A stretch of 64,000 bases of DNA from Phytohabitans suffuscus. Its GTDB lineage: Bacteria; Actinomycetota; Actinomycetes; Mycobacteriales; Micromonosporaceae. The position numbers and the translations under genes are program-made. Location: the NCBI RefSeq assembly GCF_011764565.1, contig NZ_AP022871.1:9920320-9984319 (forward strand), read 5' to 3'. Below the pieces are notes generated by a model. It searched no databases. It was given only the letters and a program-made list of their open reading frames with translations, and was not told the origin of the DNA. This document shows, one piece after another, positions 26,954 through 35,898 of the stretch. Every line of letters begins with the position of its first letter. Position 1 is the first letter of the stretch.

Positions 26954-27561
26954 CGCGCGGCGTCCTGCCGCGCGATCCGGTCGCGCAGCACCACCGCCAG
27001 CACATGGTTGAAGATCACGTGCAGGTCCTCGATCTGCTCCATGGTCTCCACCGGGGCGCGGACCGCGTGGTCGGCCAGCGCGAGCATCTCGGTGGCGCTC
27101 TGGCGGGCGCCGGTGAACACGATCGTGCCCGCGCCCACCATCCGGGCGTAGCGCAGCGCGCCCAGCACGTTGCCGCTGCTGCCCGAGCCGCTGATGGCCA
27201 GCACCAGGTCGTTGGCGGTCAGCATGAGCTTGAGCTGCTCGACGTACACGTCTTCGAAGCCGATGTCGTTGCCCAGCGCGGTCAGCAGCGCGGCGTTGTC
27301 GGCCAGCCCCACCACGCGCAGCCGCCGCGCGGCCGGCACGGCGAACCCCGCGCCGAGGTCGGGTGAGGTGTTCTTGCCCAGGTCGCAGGCGAGGTGTGAG
27401 GCGAGCGACGCGCTGCCGCCGTTGCCGAGCGCGTAGACCGTGCCGCCGCGGCGCCACACGTCCATCAGCGCGTCCGACACCGCCACCAGCTCCCCGGCGT
27501 CGACCGCCGCGGTGGCGGCACGCACCTCGTCGAGGTACCGATCGATGATCTCCTTCGGCAC
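26950..27561 (-). CDS. SIS-domain phosphosugar isomerase (GmhA-like), second copy
   Basis: 203 residues from GTG 27561, intact. The SIS motifs are YALGNGGSASLASHLACDLG and LVLAISGSGSSGNVLGAL, with a C-terminal PVETMEQIEDLHVIFNHV that parallels the heptose isomerase at 17708. Unlike that gene it is paired with a ROK kinase and sits beside sugar-uptake and glycosidase genes, so a role in catabolism of a phosphorylated sugar is more likely than NDP-heptose synthesis. It could still supply heptose phosphate. The frame extends upstream to 27669, but GTG 27561 gives the normal start (MPKEIIDRYL). Confidence 0.83.
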   Translation of the reverse strand: MPKEIIDRYLDEVRAATAAVDAGELVAVSDALMDVWRRGGTVYALGNGGSASLASHLACDLGKNTSPDLGAGFAVPAARRLRVVGLADNAALLTALGNDIGFEDVYVEQLKLMLTANDLVLAISGSGSSGNVLGALRYARMVGAGTIVFTGARQSATEMLALADHAVRAPVETMEQIEDLHVIFNHVLAVVLRDRIARQDAAR

Positions 27562-27729
27562 GCGTGCCCTCCGTCTCGTCGTCCGCGGACCTTGTCCCGG
27601 TCGGACCTCGGTTGGACCTTGTCTCAGGGGCCCTGGACGAATTAAGTTATCGACTCGAACATAAAGCACGCTAAGGGCTCACCCATAACCGCGTCAAGGC
27701 TCACGCACCGTAGTCTGAACGGAATCGAG
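27562..27729. promoter_or_regulatory. divergent control region with AT-rich operator-like site
   Basis: 168 bp between the SIS and GH13 genes. The A/T-rich block at 27640-27667 reads AATTAAGTTATCGACTCGAA plus CATAAAGC. A similar block, AATTAATTACTGTCGCGAAC plus AAATAAGC, precedes the binding-protein gene at 30689-30716. A shared ROK-repressor site is the natural reading. Confidence 0.5.
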
Positions 27730-29417
27730 ATGACCCCACAGACCAGGCAACGCGCCCTCACCCACGTCCCCGGCGCCGGCACCGCGCCGTGGTGGGAGGG
27801 CGCCGTCATCTACCACATCTACCCGCGCAGCTTCCGCGACGGCGACGGCGACGGCGTGGGCGACCTCGCCGGCCTCCGGGCCGAGCTGCCCTACCTGCGC
27901 TGGCTCGGCGTCGACGCGATCTGGCTGTCGCCGTTCTACGCCTCGCCCGCGGTCGACTTCGGCTACGACGTCGCCGACCACACCGCGGTCGACCCGGTGA
28001 TGGGCGACCTCGCCGACTTCGACGCGGTCGTGGCCGAGGCGCACCGGGCCGGCATCCGGGTGCTGGTCGACTTCGTCTCCAGCAACACCTCGGTCCGGCA
28101 CCCGTGGTTCGCGGACTCCCGCTCGTCGCGCGACTCGCCGCGCCGCGACTGGTACGTCTGGGCCGACCCCTCCCCCGGCGGCGGCCCGCCCAACAACTGG
28201 ATCAGCGTCTTCGGCGGCCCGGCGTGGACCTGGGACCCGCACACCGGGCAGTACTACCTGCACTCGTTCCTGCCCGAGATCCCCGACCTCAACTGGCGAA
28301 ACCCGGCGGTCGAGGCGGCGATGCTCGACGTGCTGCGGTTCTGGATGGACCGCGGGGTCGACGGGTTTCGCATCGACGCCGCCGAGCACCTGCTCAAAGA
28401 CCCGCTGCTGCGCGACAACCCGCCGGCCACGCCGGTCACCGGAGGCCATCCGAAGAACCTCGGCGAGTACGACCGGCTGCGCCACCTGTACGACCGCGGG
28501 CACCCCGACATCCACCCGCTGTACCGGCGCATCCGCCGCCTGCTCGACGAGCACCGGCCGGGGCGCCGCACCTGGCCATCGCCGAGATCGTGCCGGAGCC
28601 GGGGGTGGGGCTCGACCACTGGGCCAGCTTCTACGGCACCGCGCTGGACGAGATCCACATGCCGATGAACCTGACGCTGCCCGCCCTGCCGTGGGACGCG
28701 GCGAGCTTCCGCGAGGCCCTGGCTGACGTCGAGGCGGCGATCCCGCCCGGCGGCGGCCCGACGGTCGCGCTGGGCAGCCACGACGAGCCCCGGGTCGCCT
28801 CCCGGTACGGCCCGGAGCAGGCCCGCTGCCTGCTGGCCGTGCTGCTCACCCTGCGGGGCACGGCGGTGCTCTACTACGGCGACGAGCTGGGCCTGCCCAA
28901 CAGCCCGGTGCGCGCCGGCGAGGAGCGCGACCCGTGGGGCCGGCGCGACCCGGCGTTCAACCGCGACCTCGGCCGCACGCCGATGCCGTGGTCCGGCGCC
29001 GGCCCGGCGGCCGGTTTCACCAGCGCGGCGCGGCCGTGGCTGCCGCTGCCGGAGGGCGCGCACCGGCTGAGCGTGGCCGCCCAGCGCGCCGACCCGCGCA
29101 GCACGCTGCGGCTCACCCGGGCCCTGCTGGCGCTGCGGCGCCGCTCGCCGGCACTGCGGCACGGCACCTACCGGCCGCTGGAGCTCGGCGCCGACCTGCT
29201 CGGCTACGAGCGGCGGTGCGGTCCGGACGCGGTCGTCGTGGTGGCCAACTTCGCGGCCGGCCCGCGCGAGGTCCGCACCCCCGGGGGTGCCCGCTGGACG
29301 CTCGCCGCCCGCACCGGCTCCGGCACCCGGCTGCGCGGCGGCACCCTGGCCCTGGGCGGCTACGAGGCGGCGGTCCTGCGGCTCAGCGCGGACGTTGCGC
29401 CGCCGCCGGATCGCTGA
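27730..29417 (+). CDS. GH13-family alpha-glucosidase/oligo-1,6-glucosidase, one apparent 1-bp deletion
   Basis: The (beta/alpha)8 start AVIYHIYPRSFRDGDGDGVG and VDAIWLSPFYASP are canonical. The catalytic Asp lies in DGFRIDAAEHLL. After RRLLDEHRPGRR the frame breaks near 28570; one added base gives LAIAEIVPEPGVG, which holds the acid/base Glu. The third catalytic region is ALGSHDEPRVASRYG. The C-terminal beta-domain ends at 29417. About 562 residues with the repair, normal for GH13 subfamilies acting on short alpha-glucosides. No signal peptide, so it is cytoplasmic and works on imported oligosaccharides. Its 3' end overlaps the convergent ROK repressor by 35 bp. Confidence 0.88.
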
Positions 29418-30633
29418 GCAGCGGCTCCAGGGCGTACTCGGCGGCGCCGAGGAAGGACGCGTCCGCGCGGCGGGAGGCGGGCAGGATCGGCACGTCGCGC
29501 GCCTCGGCGGAGAAGCCGCGCTCCTGCAGCACCCGCCGGGTCGGCACCGGGCTGAGCGCGTGCAGGTCGGCGAGGTAGCCGCCGAGCACGATCCGGTCCG
29601 GCCCCAGGATGTGCACCAGGTTGGCCAGGCCGGCGCCGAGCGCGGTGGCCACCTTCCGCACCGCCTCGGCCGCCGCCGGCCGCCCGGCGCGGGCGTCCTC
29701 CAGCACCGCGGCGACCGCCCGGGCCACCGCCGCCGGGTCGGCCGGGTCGGCCACGCCCGCGGCCCGCAGCAGCGCGCGCTCGTCCACCTCGGTCTCCCAG
29801 CAGCCCACCGCCCCGCACCGGCAGCGGACGCCGCGCGGGTCGACCGTCATGTGCCCGATCTCGCCGGCGTACCCGCCGCTCGCCCCCAGGACGGTGCCCT
29901 CGTGCACGATGCCGCCACCGACACCGACGTCGCTGTGCACGTACAGCAGGCGCCGGGCACCCTCACCGGCACCGCGCCGGTACTCGGCGACCGCGCCCAG
30001 GTCGGCGTCGTTGGCCACCACCACGTGCTGGACCAGCCCGCCCGGGCCGGCGCCGAGCCCCTCGGCGAGCAGCGCGCCGAGCGCGACGTCCCGCCACCCC
30101 AGGTTGGGCGCCAGGTGCACGAAGCCGTCCGACCCGCGCACGATCCCCCAGCAGGCCACCCCGACCGCCTGGTACGGCACGGCGGTGCGCCGCCGGGCCG
30201 CGGCGCGCAGCCGCTGGACCAGCGTGGCGACGCTCTGCTCGGTGGAGGCGGCCGGGTCCCACGGCCACTCGTGCCGGCTCAGCACCCGGCCGCCCAGCCC
30301 CACGACCGCCAGCCGGAACCCCTCCACGGCCAGGTCGACGGCGAGCACGGTGGCGCCGGTCGGCACGGTGTCGAAGACCGGCGACGGGCGGCCCCGGGTG
30401 CCGGGCAGCTCCGGCGAGCGCTCCACCAGCAGGCCGCCCCGGACCAGCATGTCGAGCAGGACGCCGACCGTGCCGCGCGCCAGCCCGAGCCGCTCGGTGA
30501 TCGCGGCGCGGGTCATCGCCCCGTCCTCGTGGACCAGCCGCAGCACCCGGCCCAGGTTGTCCCGGCGCAGGTCAGCGGTGGTCGGGGGCGGCGACGACGA
30601 CTTTAGTGCCGGTCGCGAACTTTGCGCGGTCAC
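29383..30633 (-). CDS. ROK-family transcriptional repressor
   Basis: 416 residues, intact. An N-terminal winged helix (LGRVLRLVHEDGAMTRAAIT, then LGLARGTVGVLLDML) is followed by a ROK sugar-binding domain with AVDLAVEGFRLAVVGLGG, VANDADLGAVAEYRRG, YAGEIGHMTVD and zinc motif CRCGAVGCWETEV. The helix-turn-helix marks it as a repressor rather than a kinase. It lies between the GH13 gene (convergent) and the ABC importer genes (divergent), so it probably responds to the imported sugar. TCGCGAAC occurs just upstream of its start (about 30611) and again at 30701, a possible autoregulatory pair of sites. Confidence 0.88.
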   Translation of the reverse strand: MTAQSSRPALKSSSPPPTTADLRRDNLGRVLRLVHEDGAMTRAAITERLGLARGTVGVLLDMLVRGGLLVERSPELPGTRGRPSPVFDTVPTGATVLAVDLAVEGFRLAVVGLGGRVLSRHEWPWDPAASTEQSVATLVQRLRAAARRRTAVPYQAVGVACWGIVRGSDGFVHLAPNLGWRDVALGALLAEGLGAGPGGLVQHVVVANDADLGAVAEYRRGAGEGARRLLYVHSDVGVGGGIVHEGTVLGASGGYAGEIGHMTVDPRGVRCRCGAVGCWETEVDERALLRAAGVADPADPAAVARAVAAVLEDARAGRPAAAEAVRKVATALGAGLANLVHILGPDRIVLGGYLADLHALSPVPTRRVLQERGFSAEARDVPILPASRRADASFLGAAEYALEPLLSDPAAAQRPR

Positions 30634-30740
30634 GCCGGACAGCGTAGCCCGCCCCGATTTCTTGTTAAGCCTTGACTACGTCCACGTTAATTAATTACTG
30701 TCGCGAACAAATAAGCGGCCCGCCTAGAAGGGTTACGGCC
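30634..30740. promoter_or_regulatory. divergent promoter/operator region of ROK repressor and sugar ABC operon
   Basis: 107 bp, A/T-rich in the middle (TTAATTAATTA at about 30688-30698). It contains the block at 30689-30716 shared with 27640-27667. TTGACTACG near 30672 could serve as a -35 element for the importer operon. Confidence 0.5.
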
Positions 30741-32051
30741 ATGAGCACCAGACGAATTCTCCGGCTGACCGCCGGTTTCTCCCTTGTCATCGCCGCTGTC
30801 ACCGCCTGTGGTGACGGCCCAGCGCCCGACGCCGCCGGCGGGGGTGAGGTCAGCGGCGAGGTGTCGGTCATGGCGGTCTGGTCCGGCGACGAGCACGCCG
30901 CGTTCCAGGCCGTGCTGGACGGCTTCACCCGCGAGAACCCCGGCGTCCGCGTCACGTACACGTCCGCCGGCAACAACCTGCCCACCGTGCTCGGCACCGC
31001 CGTGGAGGGCGGCGACCCACCGGAGATCGCGGTCGTGCCGCAGCCCGCGCTGGTCACCCAGTTCCGCGAGCGGGGCGCGCTCGCGCCGATGGACTTCCTG
31101 CGCGCCGCGGTGGAGGCCGACCTCCCGCCGGACATCGCCCGGCTCGGCGTCTCCGGCGACCACCTGTACTCGTTCGTCTTCAAGGCGGCCAACAAGTCGA
31201 CGCTCTGGTACAACGTGGCGGCCTTCGAGGACGCGGGCGTCAAGCCGCCGGGCACGTGGGACGAGCTGGTCGCCGCGGCGGGCACGCTCAAGGCGGCCGG
31301 CACCCCGGCGTACGCGATCGCCGGCGCCGACGGGTGGACCCTCACCGACCTGTTCGAGAACATCTACCTGCGCCAGGCCGGGCCGGAGCGGTACGACCAG
31401 CTCGCCGCGCACGAGATCCCGTGGACCGACCCGTCCGTCGTGGCCGCCCTGCGCACGATGACCCAGGTGCTCGGCGACAGCGCCAACATCGCCGGGGGCA
31501 CGGCCGGCGCGCTCCAGACCGACCTGCCCACCGCCTCCGCCAAGGTGCTCACCGACAAGCCCGGCGCGGCGGTGGTGATCGAGGGCGACTTCGTGCCGAC
31601 CGCGGTCGCCGACAACCCGGCGGTACGCGGCGGCGAGCACTACTCCGTCGTGCCGTTCCCGTCGATCGGCGGCAGCGACCCGGCCACCGTGGTCGGCGGC
31701 GGCGACTCCGTGGTGCTGTTCACCGACACCCCGGCGAGCCGGGCGCTGGCCACGTACCTGAGCACCGCCGGTGCCGCGCGGATCTGGGCCGGGCGGGGCG
31801 GCTTCTCCTCGCCCAACCGCCAGCTGCCCGCCGACGCGTACCCGGACGAGCTGGCCCGCACCACGGCGACCGCGATCGCCAACGCCAAGACGTTCCGCTT
31901 CGACATGTCCGACCTCGCGCCGGTCGCCTTCGGCGGTACGCCCGGACAGGGCGAGTTCAAGCTCCTCCAGGACCTGCTCGCCAATCCGTCCGATGTGGAC
32001 GGCATAGCGAAGCGGCTGGAGGCGGCGGCCGCCGCGGCGTACGGCGGTTGA
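30741..32051 (+). CDS. ABC transporter sugar-binding lipoprotein (CUT1 family)
   Basis: 436 residues from ATG 30741 (MSTRRILRLTAGFSL). A signal peptide ends in a lipobox AVTAC near residue 20. The mature protein follows the extracellular solute-binding family 1 plan: VMAVWSGDEHAAFQAVLDGF, NPGVRVTYTSAG, the hinge ANKSTLWYNVAAFEDAGVKP and a C-terminal LQDLLANPSDVDGIAKRLE. A CUT1 binding protein beside a GH13 glucosidase suggests an alpha-glucoside substrate. The GTG of the first permease lies 4 bp after its stop. No cognate ATPase is present, so a shared MsiK-type ATPase elsewhere is expected (known from streptomycetes; inference here). Confidence 0.9.
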   Translation: MSTRRILRLTAGFSLVIAAVTACGDGPAPDAAGGGEVSGEVSVMAVWSGDEHAAFQAVLDGFTRENPGVRVTYTSAGNNLPTVLGTAVEGGDPPEIAVVPQPALVTQFRERGALAPMDFLRAAVEADLPPDIARLGVSGDHLYSFVFKAANKSTLWYNVAAFEDAGVKPPGTWDELVAAAGTLKAAGTPAYAIAGADGWTLTDLFENIYLRQAGPERYDQLAAHEIPWTDPSVVAALRTMTQVLGDSANIAGGTAGALQTDLPTASAKVLTDKPGAAVVIEGDFVPTAVADNPAVRGGEHYSVVPFPSIGGSDPATVVGGGDSVVLFTDTPASRALATYLSTAGAARIWAGRGGFSSPNRQLPADAYPDELARTTATAIANAKTFRFDMSDLAPVAFGGTPGQGEFKLLQDLLANPSDVDGIAKRLEAAAAAAYGG

Positions 32052-32055
32052 TCCT

Positions 32056-33420
32056 GTGGTCGCCGTCCACACCAAGCCACCACGGGCGGTCTCCCGGCCG
32101 TCTCCCGCCCCGGCGCACCCGCGCCACCGGACGCCGGGGCGGTGGCGGCGGTGGCTGCTCGCCGCCGCCTTCCTCGCCCCGGCGCTCGCCGTCCTCACCG
32201 TCTGGATCGTCTACCCGACCGCGCGCACGGTGCTGCGCAGCCTCTTCGGTCGCGACCCGCACGAGTTCGTCGGGCTGGACAACTACCACACCCTCTTCAC
32301 CACCGACACGCTGACGACCGCGATCCGCAACAACGCGCTGTGGGTCGCCGTCGTCCCGCTGACCGTCACCGCGATCGGCACCGTGCTCGCCGTCCTCACC
32401 GAGCGGATCCGCTGGAGCGCGGCGTTCCGCACCGCCATCTTCATGCCGATGGCGGTCTCGATGTTCGCCGCCGGGGTGATCTGGCACGTGATGGCCGAGA
32501 AGGACCCGCAGCGCGGCACGCTCAACGCGGTCGTCGGCGCGGTCCACGACGCGGTCAGCCCCACCGGCGTGCTCGCCAACGGCCGCCCGTCCACGCCCGC
32601 GCTCACCGGCGACGCCGGCAGCGGCATCGCGCTGCGCGACCCGGTCCGCCCCGGGCAGGCGGCGCCGCTCGGGCTCACCGGCATACCCGCCCGCGACGTG
32701 CCGCCGGGCTCGGTGCGGGCGGCGATCCCGCCGGCCGCCGCCGACCAGGTCACCGGCACCGTCTTCCGCGACTTCTCCCCCGGCGGCGGGCGCCCCGGCG
32801 TGGTGGAGCCGGGCGAGGCGGGCATCCCCGGCGCGACCGTCGAGCTGCGGGACGCCGGCGGGCGGGTCGTCGCCACCACGCGTACGGCGGCGGACGGCGG
32901 CTTCCGCTTCACCGGCCTGGCCCCCGGCGACTACCGCCTCGCGATCGGCCCGGACACCTTCGCCGCGCCGTTCGCCGGCGTCGACTGGCTCGGCCCGAAG
33001 CTCATCACCCCGACCATCATGATCGCGTACGTCTGGATGTGGGCCGGCTTCGCCATGGTGCTGATCGCCGCCGGCCTGTCCGCCATCCCCCGCGAGGTGC
33101 TCGACGCCGCCCGCGTCGACGGCGCCTCCGAGTGGCAGGTCTTCCGCCGCGTCACCGTGCCGCTGCTCGCCCCGGTGCTGACCGTCGTACTCGTCACCAT
33201 GGTCGTCAACGTGCTGAAGGTCTTCGACATCGTCATGGCCGTCGCCAGCGAGTCCACACAGGACGACGCCAACGTCATCGCGCTGGCGATGTGGCGCACC
33301 TCCTTCAGCGGCGACGGCGACTACGGGCTGGGCTCGGCCATCTCGGTCGTCCTCTTCCTGCTGGTGCTCCCCGCGCTCGCCTTCAACATCCGCCGCTTCC
33401 GCCGGGAGGGACGCCGATGA
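32056..33420 (+). CDS. CUT1 sugar ABC permease with inserted extracytoplasmic SdrD/Cna-B-like domain
   Basis: 454 residues, about 150 longer than a usual CUT1 permease. Residues 1-155 hold a Pro/Arg-rich N-terminus and the first helices (WLLAAAFLAPALAVLTVWIV; AIFMPMAVSMFAAGVIWHVM). Between GTLNAVV and DWLGPKL, where normal permeases have a short external loop, about 150 residues are inserted. The last ~70 of these (about 230-300) read DQVTGTVFRDFSPGG, EAGIPGATVELRDAGG and GFRFTGLAPGDYRLAIGP, the hallmark of a prealbumin-like Cna-B/SdrD domain. The EAA loop (LDAARVDGASEWQVFRRVTV) and the C-terminal helices are intact, so it should still function. It overlaps the second permease by ATGA. Confidence 0.87.
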   Translation: MVAVHTKPPRAVSRPSPAPAHPRHRTPGRWRRWLLAAAFLAPALAVLTVWIVYPTARTVLRSLFGRDPHEFVGLDNYHTLFTTDTLTTAIRNNALWVAVVPLTVTAIGTVLAVLTERIRWSAAFRTAIFMPMAVSMFAAGVIWHVMAEKDPQRGTLNAVVGAVHDAVSPTGVLANGRPSTPALTGDAGSGIALRDPVRPGQAAPLGLTGIPARDVPPGSVRAAIPPAAADQVTGTVFRDFSPGGGRPGVVEPGEAGIPGATVELRDAGGRVVATTRTAADGGFRFTGLAPGDYRLAIGPDTFAAPFAGVDWLGPKLITPTIMIAYVWMWAGFAMVLIAAGLSAIPREVLDAARVDGASEWQVFRRVTVPLLAPVLTVVLVTMVVNVLKVFDIVMAVASESTQDDANVIALAMWRTSFSGDGDYGLGSAISVVLFLLVLPALAFNIRRFRREGRR

Positions 33421-34244
33421 CCGCGCTCCGCAGGCTGCCCGTACAGGTGCTGCTCGGCGGCATCGCCCTGCTGTGGCTGGTGCCCACCTTCGGGCTGCTG
33501 CTGACCTCGCTGCTGCCGCCGTCGGTCATCCAGAGCGACGGCTGGTGGACGGTACTGGCCGAGCCACGGCTCGTGACCCTCGACAACTACCGCGCCATGT
33601 TCGCCGACCGCCAGCTCGTCGACGCGCTCGTCACCACCTGCGTCGTCGCCGTCGGCAACACCGCGCTGCTGGTGCTGGTCTCCGCACTGGCCGGCTACGC
33701 GTTCGCCTGGCTCCCGTTCCCCGGCCGCGACGCGCTCTTCCTCGTCGTGGTCGGGCTGCTGGTCGTACCGCTGCAGGTCGCGCTCATCCCGATCTTCTCC
33801 CTCTACAGCGCGACCGGCCTCTTCGACACCGCCGCCGGCCTCATCCTCTTCCACGTGGCGTTCGGCCTGCCGTTCGGCATCTTCCTGCTGCGCAACGCTT
33901 TACTGGAGATCCCCGTCGAGGTCATCGAGTCGGCACGCCTGGACGGCGCCTCCGAGGCCCGCGTCTTCACCCAGCTCATCCTGCCGCTGAGCCGCCCCGC
34001 GATCGCCGCGCTGGCCATCTTCCAGTTCCTGTTCACCTGGAACGACCTGATCGTCGCCCTCACCCTCGGCCGCGCGACCCAACCCCTGACCGTCGCCATC
34101 TTCGCCCAGCTGCGCCAGTACGGCGCGAACATCGACATCATCGCCCCCGCCGCCTTCATCTCCCTGGCCATCCCCCTCGCCGTCTTCCTCAGCCTGCAAC
34201 GCGCCTTCACCCGCGGCCTGCTCGCCGGCTCCACCAAGGGCTGA
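33417..34244 (+). CDS. CUT1 sugar ABC permease, second subunit
   Basis: 275 residues with six helices: VLLGGIALLWLVPTFGLLLT at the N-terminus, LVVVGLLVVPLQVALIPIFS, and the EAA loop VIESARLDGASEARVFTQLI followed by ALAIFQFLFTWNDLIVAL. These are diagnostic for the MalG-like partner of CUT1 importers. It starts with ATGA overlap on the first permease and ends the operon. No insert is present in this subunit. The stop is followed 39 bp later by a D repeat and then the insertion sequence. Confidence 0.92.
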   Translation: MTALRRLPVQVLLGGIALLWLVPTFGLLLTSLLPPSVIQSDGWWTVLAEPRLVTLDNYRAMFADRQLVDALVTTCVVAVGNTALLVLVSALAGYAFAWLPFPGRDALFLVVVGLLVVPLQVALIPIFSLYSATGLFDTAAGLILFHVAFGLPFGIFLLRNALLEIPVEVIESARLDGASEARVFTQLILPLSRPAIAALAIFQFLFTWNDLIVALTLGRATQPLTVAIFAQLRQYGANIDIIAPAAFISLAIPLAVFLSLQRAFTRGLLAGSTKG

Positions 34245-34282
34245 CACCGCCCTCACCTCTGTCCTTTGTAGATTTCCTGGGC

Positions 34283-34339
34283 TACCGCGATGCCCGTCGT
34301 GGTCCGGACCGTTGCTCCCGCGGCCTCACCCCGCGCGTC
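34283..34339 (+). repeat. dispersed repeat family D, copy 4
   Basis: Reads TACCGCGATGCCCGTCGTGG then TCCGGACCGTTGCTCCCGCG, matching D2 at most positions. It is followed 50 bp later by the left arm of hairpin E3, the same D-then-E order as at 4966/5611 and 14293/14627. Confidence 0.7.
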
Positions 34340-34495
34340 ACACAACCCAACCCCGCCGCCCCCGCGGGGGCGCCCGCGCACGACTCCAGATCTTGACGAT
34401 TTAGGGTCGCTCGACTTTCGCACTTTTGGTGCCTCGGGAGGGTGAAGTAGGCGTGGTCAGCGGCGTGGCTGGGTGGGGTCGGTCCGAGGTGTGAA

Positions 34496-34549
34496 GGAGC
34501 ATCGGCGGTTGCCTTTGTACCTCTTCGTGAAGAGTGCCGCCGATGCTCC
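34496..34549 (+). promoter_or_regulatory. 13-bp inverted repeat straddling the transposase start
   Basis: GGAGCATCGGCGG (34496-34508) and CCGCCGATGCTCC (34537-34549) are perfectly complementary and enclose 28 nt. The right arm overlaps the codons just after GTG 34534 and includes the alternative ATG 34543, while the left arm contains a GGAG that could be the ribosome binding site. In mRNA this hairpin would hide the start. Confidence 0.65.
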
Positions 34550-35898
34550 AGTTCGAGACTTTACCGCCGTCGTTCGCTACGTTGTTGCAGACGCTCGGGC
34601 CGTGTTTCACCGCGCCTACGTTCCGGACCTTCGCGGTGTTGGTGGCCGGGATGATCGCTCAGCCGGGTCGACACACCGTGACCGGTATGTTGACCGCGGC
34701 TGGGCTGGCTGGGGTATGGCACCACGCCAAGGCCCACTGGTTCTTCTCCCGTGCCCGCTGGTGCGCCGACGCCCTCGGCATGGCCGTGCTGGCCGTCATC
34801 GTCGAGCAGCTGCTGCCGGCTGACGCGGCGATGCTGATCGCGGTGGACGACACCCTGTTTCGCCGATCCGGCCGCAAGGTGTACGCCACCGGCTGGTGGC
34901 ACGACGGCGCCGCCACCAGCAAACGCCGGGACGCCACCGGGTGGGGTAACCGGTGGGTGATCGCCGCGGTCGTACTGTGGCTGCCGTTCACCGACCGGCC
35001 GGTCGCGTTACCGGTGGCTTTCGCCTTGTGCACCAAGACCGGCCCCACCCCACAAGTGCTGGCCGGCCGCCTGGTCACCCGGATCGCCGCCGCCTACCCG
35101 CACCGGCAGATCGACGTCGTGGCCGACGCCTGGTACGCCAGCGCCGCCGGCCCGGCCGGCGCCACCGTCGGCAAGACCCGCCAACGCGCCTTCCCACCCG
35201 GTGTCACCCTGACCAGCCGGCTACGCGCCAACGCCTGCCTCAACGCCATCGCCCAACCCATCCCCGGCGCCCGCGGCCGACCCCGCCGGATCGGCACCCG
35301 CCTGGGCAAACCCGCCGACCTCGCGGCCACCGCCACCTTCACACCCACCACCGTGCGCCGCTACGGCCGCACCGACACCATCCACATCGCCCAGATCACC
35401 CGCCTGTGGTACGGCGCCTACCGCAGCCAAGCCATCCGCGTCATCCTCATCCGCGACCCGGACAGCAAAACCAGCACCGGCTACGACCTGGCCCTGGTCA
35501 CCACCGACCTCACCAGCCACCCCGAACACATCGTGGCCCGCTACGCCGCCCGCTGGTCCATCGAAGTCATGATCGAAGACGCCAAACAAACCACCGGCGT
35601 CGGCCAAGCCCGCAACCGCACCCCCACCGCCGTCACCCGCACCGTCCCCTTCGGACTGATCACCCAGTCCCTGACCGTCTGCTGGTACACCCTGCACGGC
35701 CACCACCCAGACCTCGCCACCCAACGCCGAGCAGCCGCCCCCTGGTACACCACCAAAACCCAACCCGCCTACCACGACATGATCATCAAACTCCGCCGCA
35801 CCCTCATCACCGCCCGATTTCGTGCCGACAAGCCCCGAAAACCCACCCACGACGAAATCCTCGCCGTACACCCGGCCTGGGCAGAAGCCGCCGCATAG
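34534..35898 (+). CDS. IS4-superfamily DDE transposase
   Basis: 454 residues, intact. The first Asp of the DDE triad is in MLIAVDDTLFRRSGRKV, the second in QIDVVADAWYAS. The IS4-type YREK signature is exact: YAARWSIEVMIEDAK (Tyr, Arg, Glu, Lys at Y-x2-R-x3-E-x6-K). The middle contains a basic linker (GARGRPRRIGTRLGKPADL). It catalyses cut-and-paste transposition of the surrounding element. GTG 34534 is the longest start; ATG 34543 is an alternative, and both lie within or beside the hairpin. Which IS4-related subgroup it belongs to needs a database comparison. Confidence 0.88.
   Translation: MPPMLQFETLPPSFATLLQTLGPCFTAPTFRTFAVLVAGMIAQPGRHTVTGMLTAAGLAGVWHHAKAHWFFSRARWCADALGMAVLAVIVEQLLPADAAMLIAVDDTLFRRSGRKVYATGWWHDGAATSKRRDATGWGNRWVIAAVVLWLPFTDRPVALPVAFALCTKTGPTPQVLAGRLVTRIAAAYPHRQIDVVADAWYASAAGPAGATVGKTRQRAFPPGVTLTSRLRANACLNAIAQPIPGARGRPRRIGTRLGKPADLAATATFTPTTVRRYGRTDTIHIAQITRLWYGAYRSQAIRVILIRDPDSKTSTGYDLALVTTDLTSHPEHIVARYAARWSIEVMIEDAKQTTGVGQARNRTPTAVTRTVPFGLITQSLTVCWYTLHGHHPDLATQRRAAAPWYTTKTQPAYHDMIIKLRRTLITARFRADKPRKPTHDEILAVHPAWAEAAA

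Noticed and set aside
26950-27561. The second SIS gene considered as part of the NDP-heptose pathway
   Set aside because: A GmhA-like gene already lies in the heptose operon; this one is coupled to a ROK kinase and surrounded by sugar-uptake genes.
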